From: Paenibacillus sp. YPG26
Lineage (GTDB): Bacteria; Bacillota; Bacilli; Paenibacillales; Paenibacillaceae
Length of the DNA: 64,000 nt
NCBI RefSeq assembly: GCF_023704175.1
Contig: NZ_CP084530.1
Location: forward strand, 1,510,001-1,574,000
Direction: 5' to 3'
Part shown: positions 53,571 through 61,319 of the stretch, piece by piece
Numbering within the stretch: position 1 is the first letter of the stretch
Layout of the letters: every line of letters begins with the position of its first letter
Position numbers and translations under genes: made by a program
Notes under the pieces: generated by a model
What the model saw: only the letters and a program-made list of their open reading frames with translations
Told to the model about the DNA's origin: nothing
The model's database searches: none

Positions 53571-55388
53571 ATGCCCGGAAAATTGAAACGCCTGCTGATT
53601 GGCAGACCCATGAAATCCACCGAGATTGAAGGCGAGAAGCTGAGCAAGCTGAAGGCATTAGCCATTTTATCCTCAGATGCTTTATCCTCGGTAGCATACG
53701 GGACGGAGCAGATTCTCATTGTCTTGATGGCAGCCGGATTCGCGGCGCTCTGGTATTCGATCCCTATCTCCATTGCCGTCCTTGGGCTGCTGGCGATCCT
53801 TGTTATATCTTACAGGCAGACTATATTCGCTTATCCCGGCGGCGGCGGGGCTTACATCGTGGCAAAAGACAATTTGGGGTTATCTCCAAGCCTGCTGGCT
53901 GGTGGCTCTCTATTGGTTGACTATATATTAACTGTGGCGGTAAGTGCTTCGGCGGGAACGGATGCGATCACTTCCGCATTTCCGGTACTGCATGACCACC
54001 GGGTTCTGATCGCCGTAGTCATGATTCTGATTCTAACATTAATGAACCTTAGAGGAGTGACGGAGTCGGCCTCTATATTGGCTGTTCCGATCTACTTCTT
54101 TGTCATAGCTATTTATTTCCTGATCATATGCGGAATCATTAATTACATCACCGGGGGAGCCCACGCGGCCGCTCCTGAATTCGGCAAGACCATATCAAGT
54201 GTAAGCCTGTTCCTTCTCCTGAAAGCATTCAGCTCTGGCTGTTCGGCCTTAACCGGAGTCGAGGCCATGTCGAATGCCATTCCGAACTTCCGTAAGCCGT
54301 CTGATAAGAATGCGGCGGCTACGCTCATGATGATGGGTATACTTCTTGCAGGAATGTTCATCGGAATCAGCTTGCTCGCGTATTGGTACGGCATCAAGCC
54401 TGCGGCTGAGGAGACGGTGGTCTCCCAGATCGCTGAGTCCACTTTTGGCCGGGGCGTGCTGTATTATATCATTCAGGGTGCCACCGCGGTGATCCTGATC
54501 CTGGCGGCCAATACGGCGTATTCTGCTTTTCCGCTGCTTGCATTTATGCTGGCAAAAGACAAATTCATGCCTCATGCCTTCATGGTGCGGGGAGATCGGC
54601 TCGGCTTCTCGAACGGGATTATCTTCCTTAGCATTCTGTCCGCCGTGCTGGTCATGGTGTTCCAAGGGAATACAGAGAGCTTGATTCCTCTCTATGCGGT
54701 AGGTGTCTTCATTCCCTTTACCCTGTCCCAGCTGGGGATGATGATCCGCTGGATTAAGCTGAAGCCTTCTGGCTGGATGCTGAAGCTCTTCATTAATACG
54801 GTGGGTATGCTGACTACCCTGTCCATCACGCTTATATTTATTTTCACTAAGTTTAGCCAGGTCTGGGTCATTTTTATTTTCCTGCCACTCGTGGTCTACA
54901 TGTTCATGAGAATTCAGCAGCATTACACGAACACAGCCGATCAGCTGCGTATCGATCACTTTAGTGAGAAGCCCATCGCGAAGGGGAATACAGTGATTAT
55001 TCCGGTTGCGGGAGTTACGCGGGTCGTGCTGAATACGGTAAGCTATGCGAAGACGCTTTCGGACAATGTGGTGGCTGTATATGTAGGGTTTGATGATGAG
55101 TCGGTCCGCAAAATTGAACAAAGGTGGAATGAATGGAATCCCGGTGTGCGGCTGATTATCCTGAAATCCCGTTACCGGAGTATCCTTGGTCCGCTGCGCA
55201 AATTTATAGACACGGTAGAATGGAAGAAGGCCGAGAGTGACCATATCACGATCCTTATCCCTCAGTTCATTACCAAGCATTGGTGGCAGAACCTGCTTCA
55301 TAACCAGTCAAGCCTGATGATTCGGGCCTATCTGATCACCCGTAAGGATGTTGTTGTTGCGACGGTCCCTTATCATATGGACCGCTAA
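53571..55388 (+). CDS. kimA: KimA-type potassium importer (APC superfamily)
   Basis: A 605-residue protein with about 12 membrane segments and a C-terminal USP-like cytoplasmic domain. The sequence LSKLKALAILSSDALSSVAYGTEQILIVL, SYRQTIFAYPGGGGAYIVAKDNLG and LLVDYILTVAVSASAGTDAITSAFP, with a C-terminus ending DVVVATVPYHMDR, closely resembles B. subtilis KimA (YdaO), a proton-coupled K+ importer inhibited by c-di-AMP. ATG 53571 follows AAAGGAAG. The 105 nt between the previous terminator and the start are too short for a ydaO-type c-di-AMP riboswitch, which precedes kimA in B. subtilis. Confidence 0.9.
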   Translation: MPGKLKRLLIGRPMKSTEIEGEKLSKLKALAILSSDALSSVAYGTEQILIVLMAAGFAALWYSIPISIAVLGLLAILVISYRQTIFAYPGGGGAYIVAKDNLGLSPSLLAGGSLLVDYILTVAVSASAGTDAITSAFPVLHDHRVLIAVVMILILTLMNLRGVTESASILAVPIYFFVIAIYFLIICGIINYITGGAHAAAPEFGKTISSVSLFLLLKAFSSGCSALTGVEAMSNAIPNFRKPSDKNAAATLMMMGILLAGMFIGISLLAYWYGIKPAAEETVVSQIAESTFGRGVLYYIIQGATAVILILAANTAYSAFPLLAFMLAKDKFMPHAFMVRGDRLGFSNGIIFLSILSAVLVMVFQGNTESLIPLYAVGVFIPFTLSQLGMMIRWIKLKPSGWMLKLFINTVGMLTTLSITLIFIFTKFSQVWVIFIFLPLVVYMFMRIQQHYTNTADQLRIDHFSEKPIAKGNTVIIPVAGVTRVVLNTVSYAKTLSDNVVAVYVGFDDESVRKIEQRWNEWNPGVRLIILKSRYRSILGPLRKFIDTVEWKKAESDHITILIPQFITKHWWQNLLHNQSSLMIRAYLITRKDVVVATVPYHMDR

Positions 55389-55413
55389 ACCCACATAATT
55401 CCAGATACTAAGG

Positions 55414-55439
55414 AAGCATCCGTTAAGGGTGCTTTTTTT
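55414..55439 (+). terminator. Terminator after kimA
   Basis: AGCATCC/GGGTGCT stem (one G-T) with GTTAA loop, then TTTTTTT. Confidence 0.88.
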
Positions 55440-55596
55440 GTGATAACGTTGGTCCATGTGTGTGTTAATTTCACTGCTTGTAGACTCGCGATGTATATTT
55501 TCGCCTGCTTTTAATACAATTAATACACTGTATAGTACAATGATTATATGTGGGTTATCCTCATGAGCTAACAGGAATAAGGAGTGATGTTGAGAG

Positions 55597-56181
55597 ATGA
55601 ATACAGTATGTGTATTTGCGGGTTCAAATCCCGGTGTGAAGCCGGAGTACCGGACTCAGGCCATTCAGCTGGGAAGTACACTTTCGGATCAGGGTATCCG
55701 TCTTGTATACGGAGGATCCAAGCTGGGGCTGATGGGTGAAGTCGCGAATGAAGTGCTGCTGCGCGGAGGCCATGTCATTGGAGTCATGCCCAAAGGATTA
55801 TTTCGCGGGGAGATCGTGCACCGGGAATTGACGGAGCTTATAGAGGTTGAGAGCATGCATGAGCGCAAAGCCAAAATGGGAGAAATCGCTGATGGATTCA
55901 TAGCGCTTCCAGGAGGTCTGGGTACGTTCGAAGAGCTGTTCGAGGTATTATGCTGGGCACAAATCGGGATACATGCCAAGCCGATTGGTCTGCTCAACAT
56001 TAATGGATATTACGATCCGCTTATCGAGCTGATCAGGCACAGCGTTCAGGAAGGGTTCTCTAATGATTCGCACTTAAGCCTGATCAGGGTCTCGAGTGAG
56101 CCGGAAGATCTGCTGGATCAGATGAAGCGGTATCAGCCGCAGGCCCTTGGGAATAAGTGGACACAACTGGTTGTTGAGTGA
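55597..56181 (+). CDS. LOG-family protein (cytokinin-riboside phosphoribohydrolase type)
   Basis: A 194-residue Rossmann-fold protein with [30 protein letters not shown] and the LOG motif [20 protein letters not shown]. Members hydrolyse nucleoside 5'-monophosphates (AMP or cytokinin ribotides) to base and ribose-5-P. AAGGAGTG lies before the ATG, with a rather long spacing. It has a terminator on each side and appears to be monocistronic. Substrate is not known. Confidence 0.92.
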   Translation: MNTVCVFAGSNPGVKPEYRTQAIQLGSTLSDQGIRLVYGGSKLGLMGEVANEVLLRGGHVIGVMPKGLFRGEIVHRELTELIEVESMHERKAKMGEIADGFIALPGGLGTFEELFEVLCWAQIGIHAKPIGLLNINGYYDPLIELIRHSVQEGFSNDSHLSLIRVSSEPEDLLDQMKRYQPQALGNKWTQLVVE

Positions 56182-56195
56182 GGCTATAGAGAAGT

Positions 56196-56232
56196 AAGCC
56201 CCTGCGGTGTGTGGAACAACTGCCGGGGCTTC
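56196..56232. terminator. Hairpin terminator after the LOG gene
   Basis: AAGCCCC/GGGGCTT with extension TGC/GC, long loop. It separates two convergent genes; T-runs are weak. Confidence 0.7.
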
Positions 56233-56252
56233 TGTTCATATAACGGGTGAGG

Positions 56253-56567
56253 CTACATCAGCAGGGTGATGACCAACAGTTCATAGAGGACTAGAGGCAG
56301 GATGGTGTTGTTGTAATAGAAGCTGCCGGGAGCTCCCAGAAAGCGTTGATCGCCTTGAACGGTTACGCTCAAGTACAAGAAGCGGTCATCGGCGCTGACG
56401 ATAATTCCTTCGTAAGTATAGCCGTCAATCGTAACTACTTTGACAGGACGGTTCAGGTGAATGGAACAAAGATTCCGAATTTGATCCTTGATCCCTTTTA
56501 GCTGCTGTGCCATATTGGGGTTCGCCTGATATACCACTTGATTGTCCTGCTGTAATCCATATGCCAT
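56253..56567 (-). CDS. Conserved hypothetical protein, possibly Sm-like (104 aa)
   Basis: Ends in a hydrophobic tail (NNTILPLVLYELLVITLLM). The middle (CSIHLNRPVKVVTIDGYTYEGIIVSADDRFLYLSVT) has the beta-turn-beta pattern of Sm-like barrels. AGGAGGTATTATCA precedes the ATG. No function assigned. The hydrophobic end may anchor it in the membrane. Confidence 0.7.
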   Translation of the reverse strand: MAYGLQQDNQVVYQANPNMAQQLKGIKDQIRNLCSIHLNRPVKVVTIDGYTYEGIIVSADDRFLYLSVTVQGDQRFLGAPGSFYYNNTILPLVLYELLVITLLM

Positions 56568-56734
56568 TGATAATACCTCCTAAGTGGGCGTTTGTCTTGG
56601 TTCAGTATATACAGCTGTGCCTAGTAAGGTTCCAGCTTGTTGGGCTGTTGATATGTAAAAATTCCTGCCTCTCCATAGAACTCCGGGATTCATATAGAGT
56701 TCCGAGGAGCATGACCTCGCAGGGCAAGTCCTAT

Positions 56735-56765
56735 GTTTGGCGTTAAATCCCCAGTGGGTAATAGT
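56735..56765 (+). promoter_or_regulatory. Alternative-sigma promoter motif (sigma-B or forespore type)
   Basis: GTTTGG (56735-56740), 15 nt, GGGTAA (56756-56761) resembles sigma-B (GTTTAA-GGGTAT). The overlapping GGTAATAGT (56757-56765) also fits the forespore pattern GGNNANANT. The two readings cannot be separated by eye. Confidence 0.45.
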
Positions 56766-56792
56766 CAATAAGTAACCGGGGAGGGAATAACC

Positions 56793-57263
56793 ATGGCAAA
56801 GCTGATTATTGGAGTATTCAAGACATCACAGGATACGTCCATTGTGATTGATGAGCTTAAGAAAGCGGACTTGGGTGAGAAGGAAGTATCTGTGTTGTCA
56901 TGCAAGATCAAGCATATGCATAAGATTTCCGAGAATACAGATATGGGTGAGCCCCAAGCGGGCAATGGGGGAAAAAGTGTATTCGGCATGCTGAAGAATG
57001 TGACTGCGGAGATTGAAGATGAGCCCGTTGAACTGATTGCAACCGGTTCAGCGGCCAGGAAGATGGCTGGAACCAAGGTCGGCGAGGGTACTGATGACTT
57101 TATTGTCGCTCTGATGGGGGCAGGAGTTCCCCGGGAGGATGCCAGTCAGTATGAAGAACACTTGATTCAAGGACATATGATTGTTATGGTGGAATGCAAG
57201 CCGGAGCAGGCTGACCGGGTGGCTAATATTTTCACACAGCATCAGGTGGTAGGAATAGAATAG
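56793..57263 (+). CDS. General-stress-protein-17M-like protein (156 aa)
   Basis: The N-terminus (AKLIIGVFKTSQDTSIVIDELKKADLGEKEVSVLSC) has the pattern of YflT/general stress protein 17M-type domains; a C-terminal part (FIVALMGAGVPREDASQYEEHLIQGHMIVMVEC) is also family-like. It is soluble and acidic with no membrane span. GGGGAGGGAATAACC precedes the ATG. An alternative-sigma-like promoter motif lies upstream, which would fit a stress or sporulation gene. Molecular function unknown. Confidence 0.72.
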   Translation: MAKLIIGVFKTSQDTSIVIDELKKADLGEKEVSVLSCKIKHMHKISENTDMGEPQAGNGGKSVFGMLKNVTAEIEDEPVELIATGSAARKMAGTKVGEGTDDFIVALMGAGVPREDASQYEEHLIQGHMIVMVECKPEQADRVANIFTQHQVVGIE

Positions 57264-57314
57264 AAATGGTAGATTTATATCAGTCTACTATCTAATATTT
57301 ATAGGAGTTGTCAG

Positions 57315-58274
57315 ATGAAACAGGTTAAGGCATTTGTGGATGGGGAAGAAATTATTGGATTCTACCTGCTGAAGTCCGTAGGGATCAAGCAGACGAACGG
57401 AGCGGCACCCAAGGACTATCTCGATTTGATTCTTGCCGACCCGTCAGGGGAAATTTCAGCCAAGTTCTGGGATGCGACACACACGGACAAAGAAACCTTC
57501 TTCGCGCCTATGCTGGTTAAGGTGAAAGGGCTGGTTCACACTTACCGGGATAAGCTGCAGTTCAAGATCTCCCAGATTCGGCCTGCTTCCCCGGATGATG
57601 GTCATCATATAACCGATTTCATCAGGTCGGCGCCCGTCGCCCCGAATGATCTGGTGTATGCCATTACAAGCGCTGCCGCCAGCATTCAGGATGAGGAGCT
57701 TCGCTGGATCGTAGATGAATGCATCCAGAAGGTGGGGGATAAGCTTCTACATTATCCGGCGGCAAAGGGAATGCATCATAATTTCTACGCGGGTCTTGCA
57801 TATCATGTCGTTCGGATGCTTGAGCTTGCTGAGTTCATCGTCATGCAGCGGCCGTTCCTGAACCGTGATCTGCTCGTCGCCGGTATTATTCTTCATGATA
57901 TCGCCAAGACCGAAGAGTTAACCGCTGAGCTTGGGATCGTCTCTGAATACAGCTTTACAGGTAAGCTGATTGGTCACATCTCGCTTGCAGTGAACTGGAT
58001 TACAGAAGCAGCATTACGCAAAGGCATGGATATCAGCTCCGAGAAAATCGTTATGCTTCAGCACCTGATTCTCTCCCATCATAATCTTGGAGAATGGGGA
58101 AGCCCGGTTCAGCCTCAGCTGCCGGAAGCCTTGGCCCTTCACTTGATTGACCAGCTGGATGCCAAAATGCAGGCTGCCGAGGATGCAATTGATACGATGG
58201 CCGATCCTGGAGGTTGGACGCCGCCTATACGTGCGCTGGAGAATAAGCCGCTGTATCGGCGCAAGCAAACATAA
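57315..58274 (+). CDS. yhaM: 3'-5' exoribonuclease YhaM
   Basis: A 319-residue nuclease of the YhaM/CBF1 family. The N-terminal OB-fold (residues about 10-95, DYLDLILADPSGEISAKFWDATHTDKETF) binds nucleic acid; the HD domain carries metal ligands in HHNFYAGLAYHVVRML and GIILHDIAKTEEL. It degrades RNA, and in B. subtilis also DNA, from the 3' end. ATAGGAGTTGTC precedes the ATG. A perfect 18-bp hairpin follows. Confidence 0.93.
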   Translation: MKQVKAFVDGEEIIGFYLLKSVGIKQTNGAAPKDYLDLILADPSGEISAKFWDATHTDKETFFAPMLVKVKGLVHTYRDKLQFKISQIRPASPDDGHHITDFIRSAPVAPNDLVYAITSAAASIQDEELRWIVDECIQKVGDKLLHYPAAKGMHHNFYAGLAYHVVRMLELAEFIVMQRPFLNRDLLVAGIILHDIAKTEELTAELGIVSEYSFTGKLIGHISLAVNWITEAALRKGMDISSEKIVMLQHLILSHHNLGEWGSPVQPQLPEALALHLIDQLDAKMQAAEDAIDTMADPGGWTPPIRALENKPLYRRKQT

Positions 58275-58286
58275 TAGAGTACTGTT

Positions 58287-58327
58287 GTAAGCAGAAAGAG
58301 CCCTGAATCAGGGCTCTTTCTGCTTAC
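58287..58327. terminator. Perfect 18-bp hairpin between convergent genes
   Basis: The 18-nt arms at 58287-58304 and 58310-58327 are perfectly complementary around a GAATC loop. It is symmetric enough to serve both yhaM and the minus-strand gene. Confidence 0.85.
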
Positions 58328-58346
58328 AAGACAGCTGTGTGTCTGT

Positions 58347-58538
58347 CTACACTAGCTGTGTGCCATCGTCGTTGGGATTGTCCTTCTTCTGGGAGTTCTT
58401 CTTGGCTTCATCGTCATCGCCGGTATTCATAATAGCGTCGACCATGTCTTCCAGCACGTCCGTAGCTGCCGGACGGTTGGGATCTACATCAGGGATCTCA
58501 TTAAATCCCGGTTTTCTATTCTCATCAGGTATACTCAT
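58347..58538 (-). CDS. Small acidic hypothetical protein (63 aa)
   Basis: Asp/Asn/Pro-rich, highly charged and probably disordered: MSIPDENRKPGFNEIPDVDP, then ATDVLEDMVDAIMNTGDDDE and a Lys-rich segment. ATG 58538 is chosen because AAGGAG lies upstream; an ATG 24 nt earlier has no ribosome site. No family recognised. The bidirectional hairpin follows. Confidence 0.6.
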   Translation of the reverse strand: MSIPDENRKPGFNEIPDVDPNRPAATDVLEDMVDAIMNTGDDDEAKKNSQKKDNPNDDGTQLV

Positions 58539-58697
58539 GTTCAACTCAGCTCCTTCATTCATATACGATATAGAATGTCACCGGATTTCCCGGTATATGT
58601 AAGGTTAACCCGCCTAGTCGTGAGTTGAATCCATTAAACGTAATTTAGCCGGGTTAATGACAGATAGCCGAATGCGAGGAGATACGTACTTACACAG

Positions 58698-58737
58698 AAG
58701 CATAAGAGGGCTCCCGGTGGGGAACCCTCTTGTGCTT
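58698..58737. terminator. Hairpin downstream of the 72-aa gene
   Basis: AAGCATAAGAGGG pairs with CCCTCTTGTGCTT (one G-T), with inner CTCCC/GGGGA. It probably terminates the minus-strand gene at 58767; no strong T-run. Confidence 0.65.
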
Positions 58738-58766
58738 GCAAATATATAATATTGCTTATGTAGCAT

Positions 58767-58985
58767 TTATGATTTGAAAGGGATAATTCTTGTCACATGT
58801 TCAATCTCTTCTAGCAGGACCCATACAGCACCTTCAACCGTTCTAATCTGAACGCCTTTAGGATTTTTGTTCCATTTCGGGATTCCAGTCATCATATCTC
58901 CAGTAAATAATTTAACTACAACCTCATGCTCCAATGTAACCGCCATTTTCAGTTGAATCAGATCCAGCTCCGCACTAGTCTTCAT
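58767..58985 (-). CDS. Small hypothetical protein, Sm-like strand pattern (72 aa)
   Basis: MKTSAELDLIQLKMAVTLEH, then EVVVKLFTGDMMTGIPKWNK and VQIRTVEGAVWVLLEEIEHVTRI: alternating beta strands like a small Sm-type or PRC-like barrel; the VVVKLFTGDMMTG-IP strand-turn fits. GATGGGGGC precedes the ATG. Function unknown. To the right lie 477 nt of AT-rich sequence, where only a possible 27-codon frame (59325-59408) is seen. Confidence 0.65.
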   Translation of the reverse strand: MKTSAELDLIQLKMAVTLEHEVVVKLFTGDMMTGIPKWNKNPKGVQIRTVEGAVWVLLEEIEHVTRIIPFKS

Positions 58986-59324
58986 AATTTAGCCCCCATC
59001 ACATGATAGATTAATTCCTCATACCTATTACTTCGGACGAAGAGACTATATTCCTGAGAGCAATATAAAAGATGAGTCTTTAGTCTTATCTAATCAGTAG
59101 ACAAGACCCGTTTAGATACATTAAAGTTAGTTTTCAAGCTTGTATATCCGCCATATTGTTCCAGACAGCCACTAACAGAACGTTCCAACAGCATTTACAG
59201 GCCAAAAGTCTTTGATTGCGCTTTCATAACTATATTACCCTTTTTATGGTGATTTCTAACCAAATCTAGATAATCTAATAGTATGATTGTGTATGGGTAT
59301 TTATTACAGTGAGTAGGAGTTTTT

Positions 59325-59408
59325 TTGGAAGATTGGATTATGCTATTAGCGACTAGCTTGGTAACTGTAGTTTATGGTTGTTTAGAATTTGCCATCATGT
59401 CTGGTTAG
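59325..59408 (+). CDS. Possible 27-aa hydrophobic micro-ORF
   Basis: TTG 59325 follows AGGAG (59315-59319) at 5 nt. The frame reads MEDWIMLLATSLV, TVVYGCLEFAIMSG, then TAG. It would make a single membrane span. It lies alone in the AT-rich 58986-59462 gap. The ribosome site is the main support; the frame is short enough to arise by chance, and no family is known. Confidence 0.3.
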   Translation: MEDWIMLLATSLVTVVYGCLEFAIMSG

Positions 59409-59462
59409 AGTTAATATAACTATAAAAAAACAATTAAATGGATTCATTGAGAGGATGTTAAT

Positions 59463-59810
59463 ATGGCGATATTCGGGAAGAAAGTAAATAGCATTGAGAA
59501 TGGTTATGAAGATCTGCTCATAGACGATGAGACTATTGAATCAGTACATACACTTTTTAAAAACCAAGCAGTATTAACAAATATGAGAGTAATATTTGAA
59601 GAGCGAGAATCTCTTAATGAGATGAGTTTATCATTTATTGTATCTATTCCTTACTCTAAGATTAATGCCATAGCATTAGAAAGAAAGGGTTTTACAAGTA
59701 CAAATAGGTTGATAATATCTACTGGTGCAAAAGAATATAAATTGATGTTTAACTTAATTGAAGATGTGTTGAAATTTCAAAAGTCACTAAGTACGTTTAT
59801 TTTCACTTAG
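59463..59810 (+). CDS. PH-like domain protein (115 aa)
   Basis: The pattern EDLLIDDETIESVHTLFKNQAVLTNMRVIFEE, then FIVSIPYSKINAIALERKGFTSTNRLIISTGAKEYKLMF resembles the bacterial PH (bPH) fold. It is AT-rich compared with its neighbours (many TTA, ATA and AAT codons), which may point to acquired DNA. GAGAGGATGTTAAT precedes the ATG. It lies next to tRNA-Val, a frequent insertion site, but no boundary repeat was seen. Confidence 0.72.
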   Translation: MAIFGKKVNSIENGYEDLLIDDETIESVHTLFKNQAVLTNMRVIFEERESLNEMSLSFIVSIPYSKINAIALERKGFTSTNRLIISTGAKEYKLMFNLIEDVLKFQKSLSTFIFT

Positions 59811-59837
59811 GTCATTTTTGAGTAAATGATAAAACAA

Positions 59838-59864
59838 AAGAACCCTTACACCGTAAGGGTTCTT
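59838..59864. terminator. Terminator of tRNA-Val (minus), shared with the PH-like gene
   Basis: Perfect 12-bp stem AAGAACCCTTAC / GTAAGGGTTCTT around CACC-type loop. The A-run at 59831-59838 gives a T-run on the minus strand. Confidence 0.88.
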
Positions 59865-59870
59865 CAAGTA

Positions 59871-59943
59871 TGATCTGCAGTGGGCTCGAACCACTGACCC
59901 CCACCCTGTCAAGATGGTGCTCTCCCAGCTGAGCTAGCAGATC
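59871..59943 (-). tRNA. tRNA-Val (GAC)
   Basis: 73-nt cloverleaf on the minus strand: acceptor GATCTGC/GCAGATC, D-arm GCTC/GAGC, anticodon stem CCATC/GGTGG with loop TTGACAG (anticodon GAC, plus-strand 59908-59910), T-arm AGTGG/CCACT. CCA not encoded. Confidence 0.95.
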
Positions 59944-59966
59944 AAAAAATGGATTAGATAAATAAT

Positions 59967-59995
59967 ATCATAGCAGGTTAGTGAGCATATGTCAA
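59967..59995 (-). promoter_or_regulatory. Promoter of tRNA-Val
   Basis: On the minus strand TTGACA (59995-59990), 17 nt, TATGAT (59972-59967), about 24 nt before the tRNA. Confidence 0.82.
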
Positions 59996-60066
59996 ACTTC
60001 CAGCTGTATAATTCTCTCTTCAAATGGGAAGGAATAGGCTCATTACACACCTGGAGGTCAGACCAA

Positions 60067-60294
60067 ATGAGGAATACTAGGCATGGCTCAAGAGTGGCTC
60101 TCTTCACGATCGTATTAATCAGCTCACTCGCATTTTTGAATGGCTGCGGCATGAATGATTCGACAAGGGTTCCTGGCGATTCCATGTTTTCTTTCCCGAT
60201 GCCCCATGTACCTGTGACAGAGGATGTCTACAACCCTTCCGTTATCGAGGATGTCTATTCACCGGGTGGGGAGCAGCTGGATAATTGGCAGTAA
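60067..60294 (+). CDS. Small lipoprotein (75 aa)
   Basis: A signal sequence (RNTRHGSRVALFTIVLISSLAF) with lipobox LNGC gives a mature peptide of about 50 residues that contains a repeated EDVY motif (TEDVYNPSVIEDVYSPG). ATG 60067 follows GGAGGT at 60051-60056; the frame upstream lacks a start context. No family recognised. It would be processed by the LspA encoded at 17660. Confidence 0.68.
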   Translation: MRNTRHGSRVALFTIVLISSLAFLNGCGMNDSTRVPGDSMFSFPMPHVPVTEDVYNPSVIEDVYSPGGEQLDNWQ

Positions 60295-60329
60295 CCCGTT
60301 TGCGGGGAGCAGATTCAGATTACAGTCAA

Positions 60330-60369
60330 AGTCGATCCTGGAGTGAATCTCTTAGTGATCGACTGTTTT
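60330..60369 (+). terminator. Terminator after the small lipoprotein
   Basis: AGTCGATC (60330-60337) and GATCGACT (60357-60364), then GTTTTG; a fairly long loop. Confidence 0.65.
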
Positions 60370-60436
60370 GTTGTCTTAATATTATTTGTTATAATAATTC
60401 AGCTGAAGATTAATTCATACTAGAAGAGGTGACGTC

Positions 60437-60880
60437 TTGGCTGCCATCATTATACCGGTACATACGGAAGAGCAGTTGAATCAAGGATTGGAGATCCGGA
60501 AGGAAGTATTTGTGCAGGAACAGAAGGTCCCCGTGGACCTTGAAATAGACGAGTTCGATGTGATCGGACCTGATTCCCACCATGTGCTGATTGAGCTGGA
60601 TGGGAGATATGCGGCGACGGGCCGGATTACTTACTACAGGGATAATGCCGCCAAACTCCAGCGGATTGCTGTCCGCCAGGAATTTCGTTCTCATGGCATC
60701 GGACGGGTTCTGATGCTTGCCCTGGAGCAAATGGCGAGAGACCTCGGTTTTGAGAAGGCCGTTCTGGACGGCCAGTGTCAGGCTGAAGGCTTCTATACCA
60801 AGCTTGGGTATAAGGTAATCTCCGAAGAGCCCTTTTATGACGCGGGGATTCTGCATGTGAGAATGGAGAAGAAATTGTAA
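60437..60880 (+). CDS. GNAT-family N-acetyltransferase
   Basis: A 147-residue GNAT enzyme of the YjcF/ElaA-like type: LEIRKEVFVQEQKVPVDLEIDEFD, then acetyl-CoA loop VRQEFRSHGIGRVLMLALE and GQCQAEGFYTKLGYKVISEEPFYDAGILHVRM. TTG 60437 follows AGAGGTGAC. The substrate is not known. It stands alone before a DUF3892 gene in the same direction, 73 nt apart. Confidence 0.9.
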   Translation: MAAIIIPVHTEEQLNQGLEIRKEVFVQEQKVPVDLEIDEFDVIGPDSHHVLIELDGRYAATGRITYYRDNAAKLQRIAVRQEFRSHGIGRVLMLALEQMARDLGFEKAVLDGQCQAEGFYTKLGYKVISEEPFYDAGILHVRMEKKL

Positions 60881-60953
60881 TATTCCAGAGGGCTACGGGT
60901 TAAGCTACCTTCTATTACGTGATTAATTAGAACTTAGAGGGAGCTGACCACTT

Positions 60954-61193
60954 ATGCCTAATGCTGACAGAGAAGTGTTCGTAGCGGTTCAGAAGAATGG
61001 GGATGGAGATCTATCCGCATTCAAGACCTCATCTGGACGTGTTCTCTCTTACGAGGAAGCACTGAAGGAAGTCCAAGCAGGCTCTATTGCGGGCGTTAAC
61101 GCTTTTAAGGGCAGGGACGGAGAGACCTATCTGCGTGGCGATGCGGATGGTGATCCGACCAACAATCTGGATGCCCTGCCTTATTTCGAATAA
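60954..61193 (+). CDS. DUF3892 domain protein
   Basis: A 79-residue small protein, matching the DUF3892 pattern: VFVAVQKNGDGDLSAFKTSSGRVLSYEEALKEVQAGSIAGVNAFKGRDGETYLRGDADGDPTNNLDALPYF. The family is small, conserved in Bacillota and without known function. AGAGGGAGCTG precedes the ATG. A terminator follows. Confidence 0.85.
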   Translation: MPNADREVFVAVQKNGDGDLSAFKTSSGRVLSYEEALKEVQAGSIAGVNAFKGRDGETYLRGDADGDPTNNLDALPYFE

Positions 61194-61210
61194 CATGAGC
61201 TGTTAAAAGC

Positions 61211-61240
61211 AAGAGGTCATCCTAGCCGGGATGGCCTCTT
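61211..61240. terminator. Hairpin between convergent genes
   Basis: AAGAGGTCATCC / GGATGGCCTCTT (one G-T), short T-tract on the plus strand. Confidence 0.78.
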
Positions 61241-61319
61241 TACCATTCAATACCGAAATGAATTGCTATCGCGGCAGATCCGTACGTGTCAATCAACCGC
61301 TAATGGGACTCCAATGCGC

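Noticed and set aside
54249..55301. A 350-codon antisense frame opposite kimA
   Set aside because: It is the complementary-frame shadow of a well-conserved transporter and has no ribosome site or recognisable domain.
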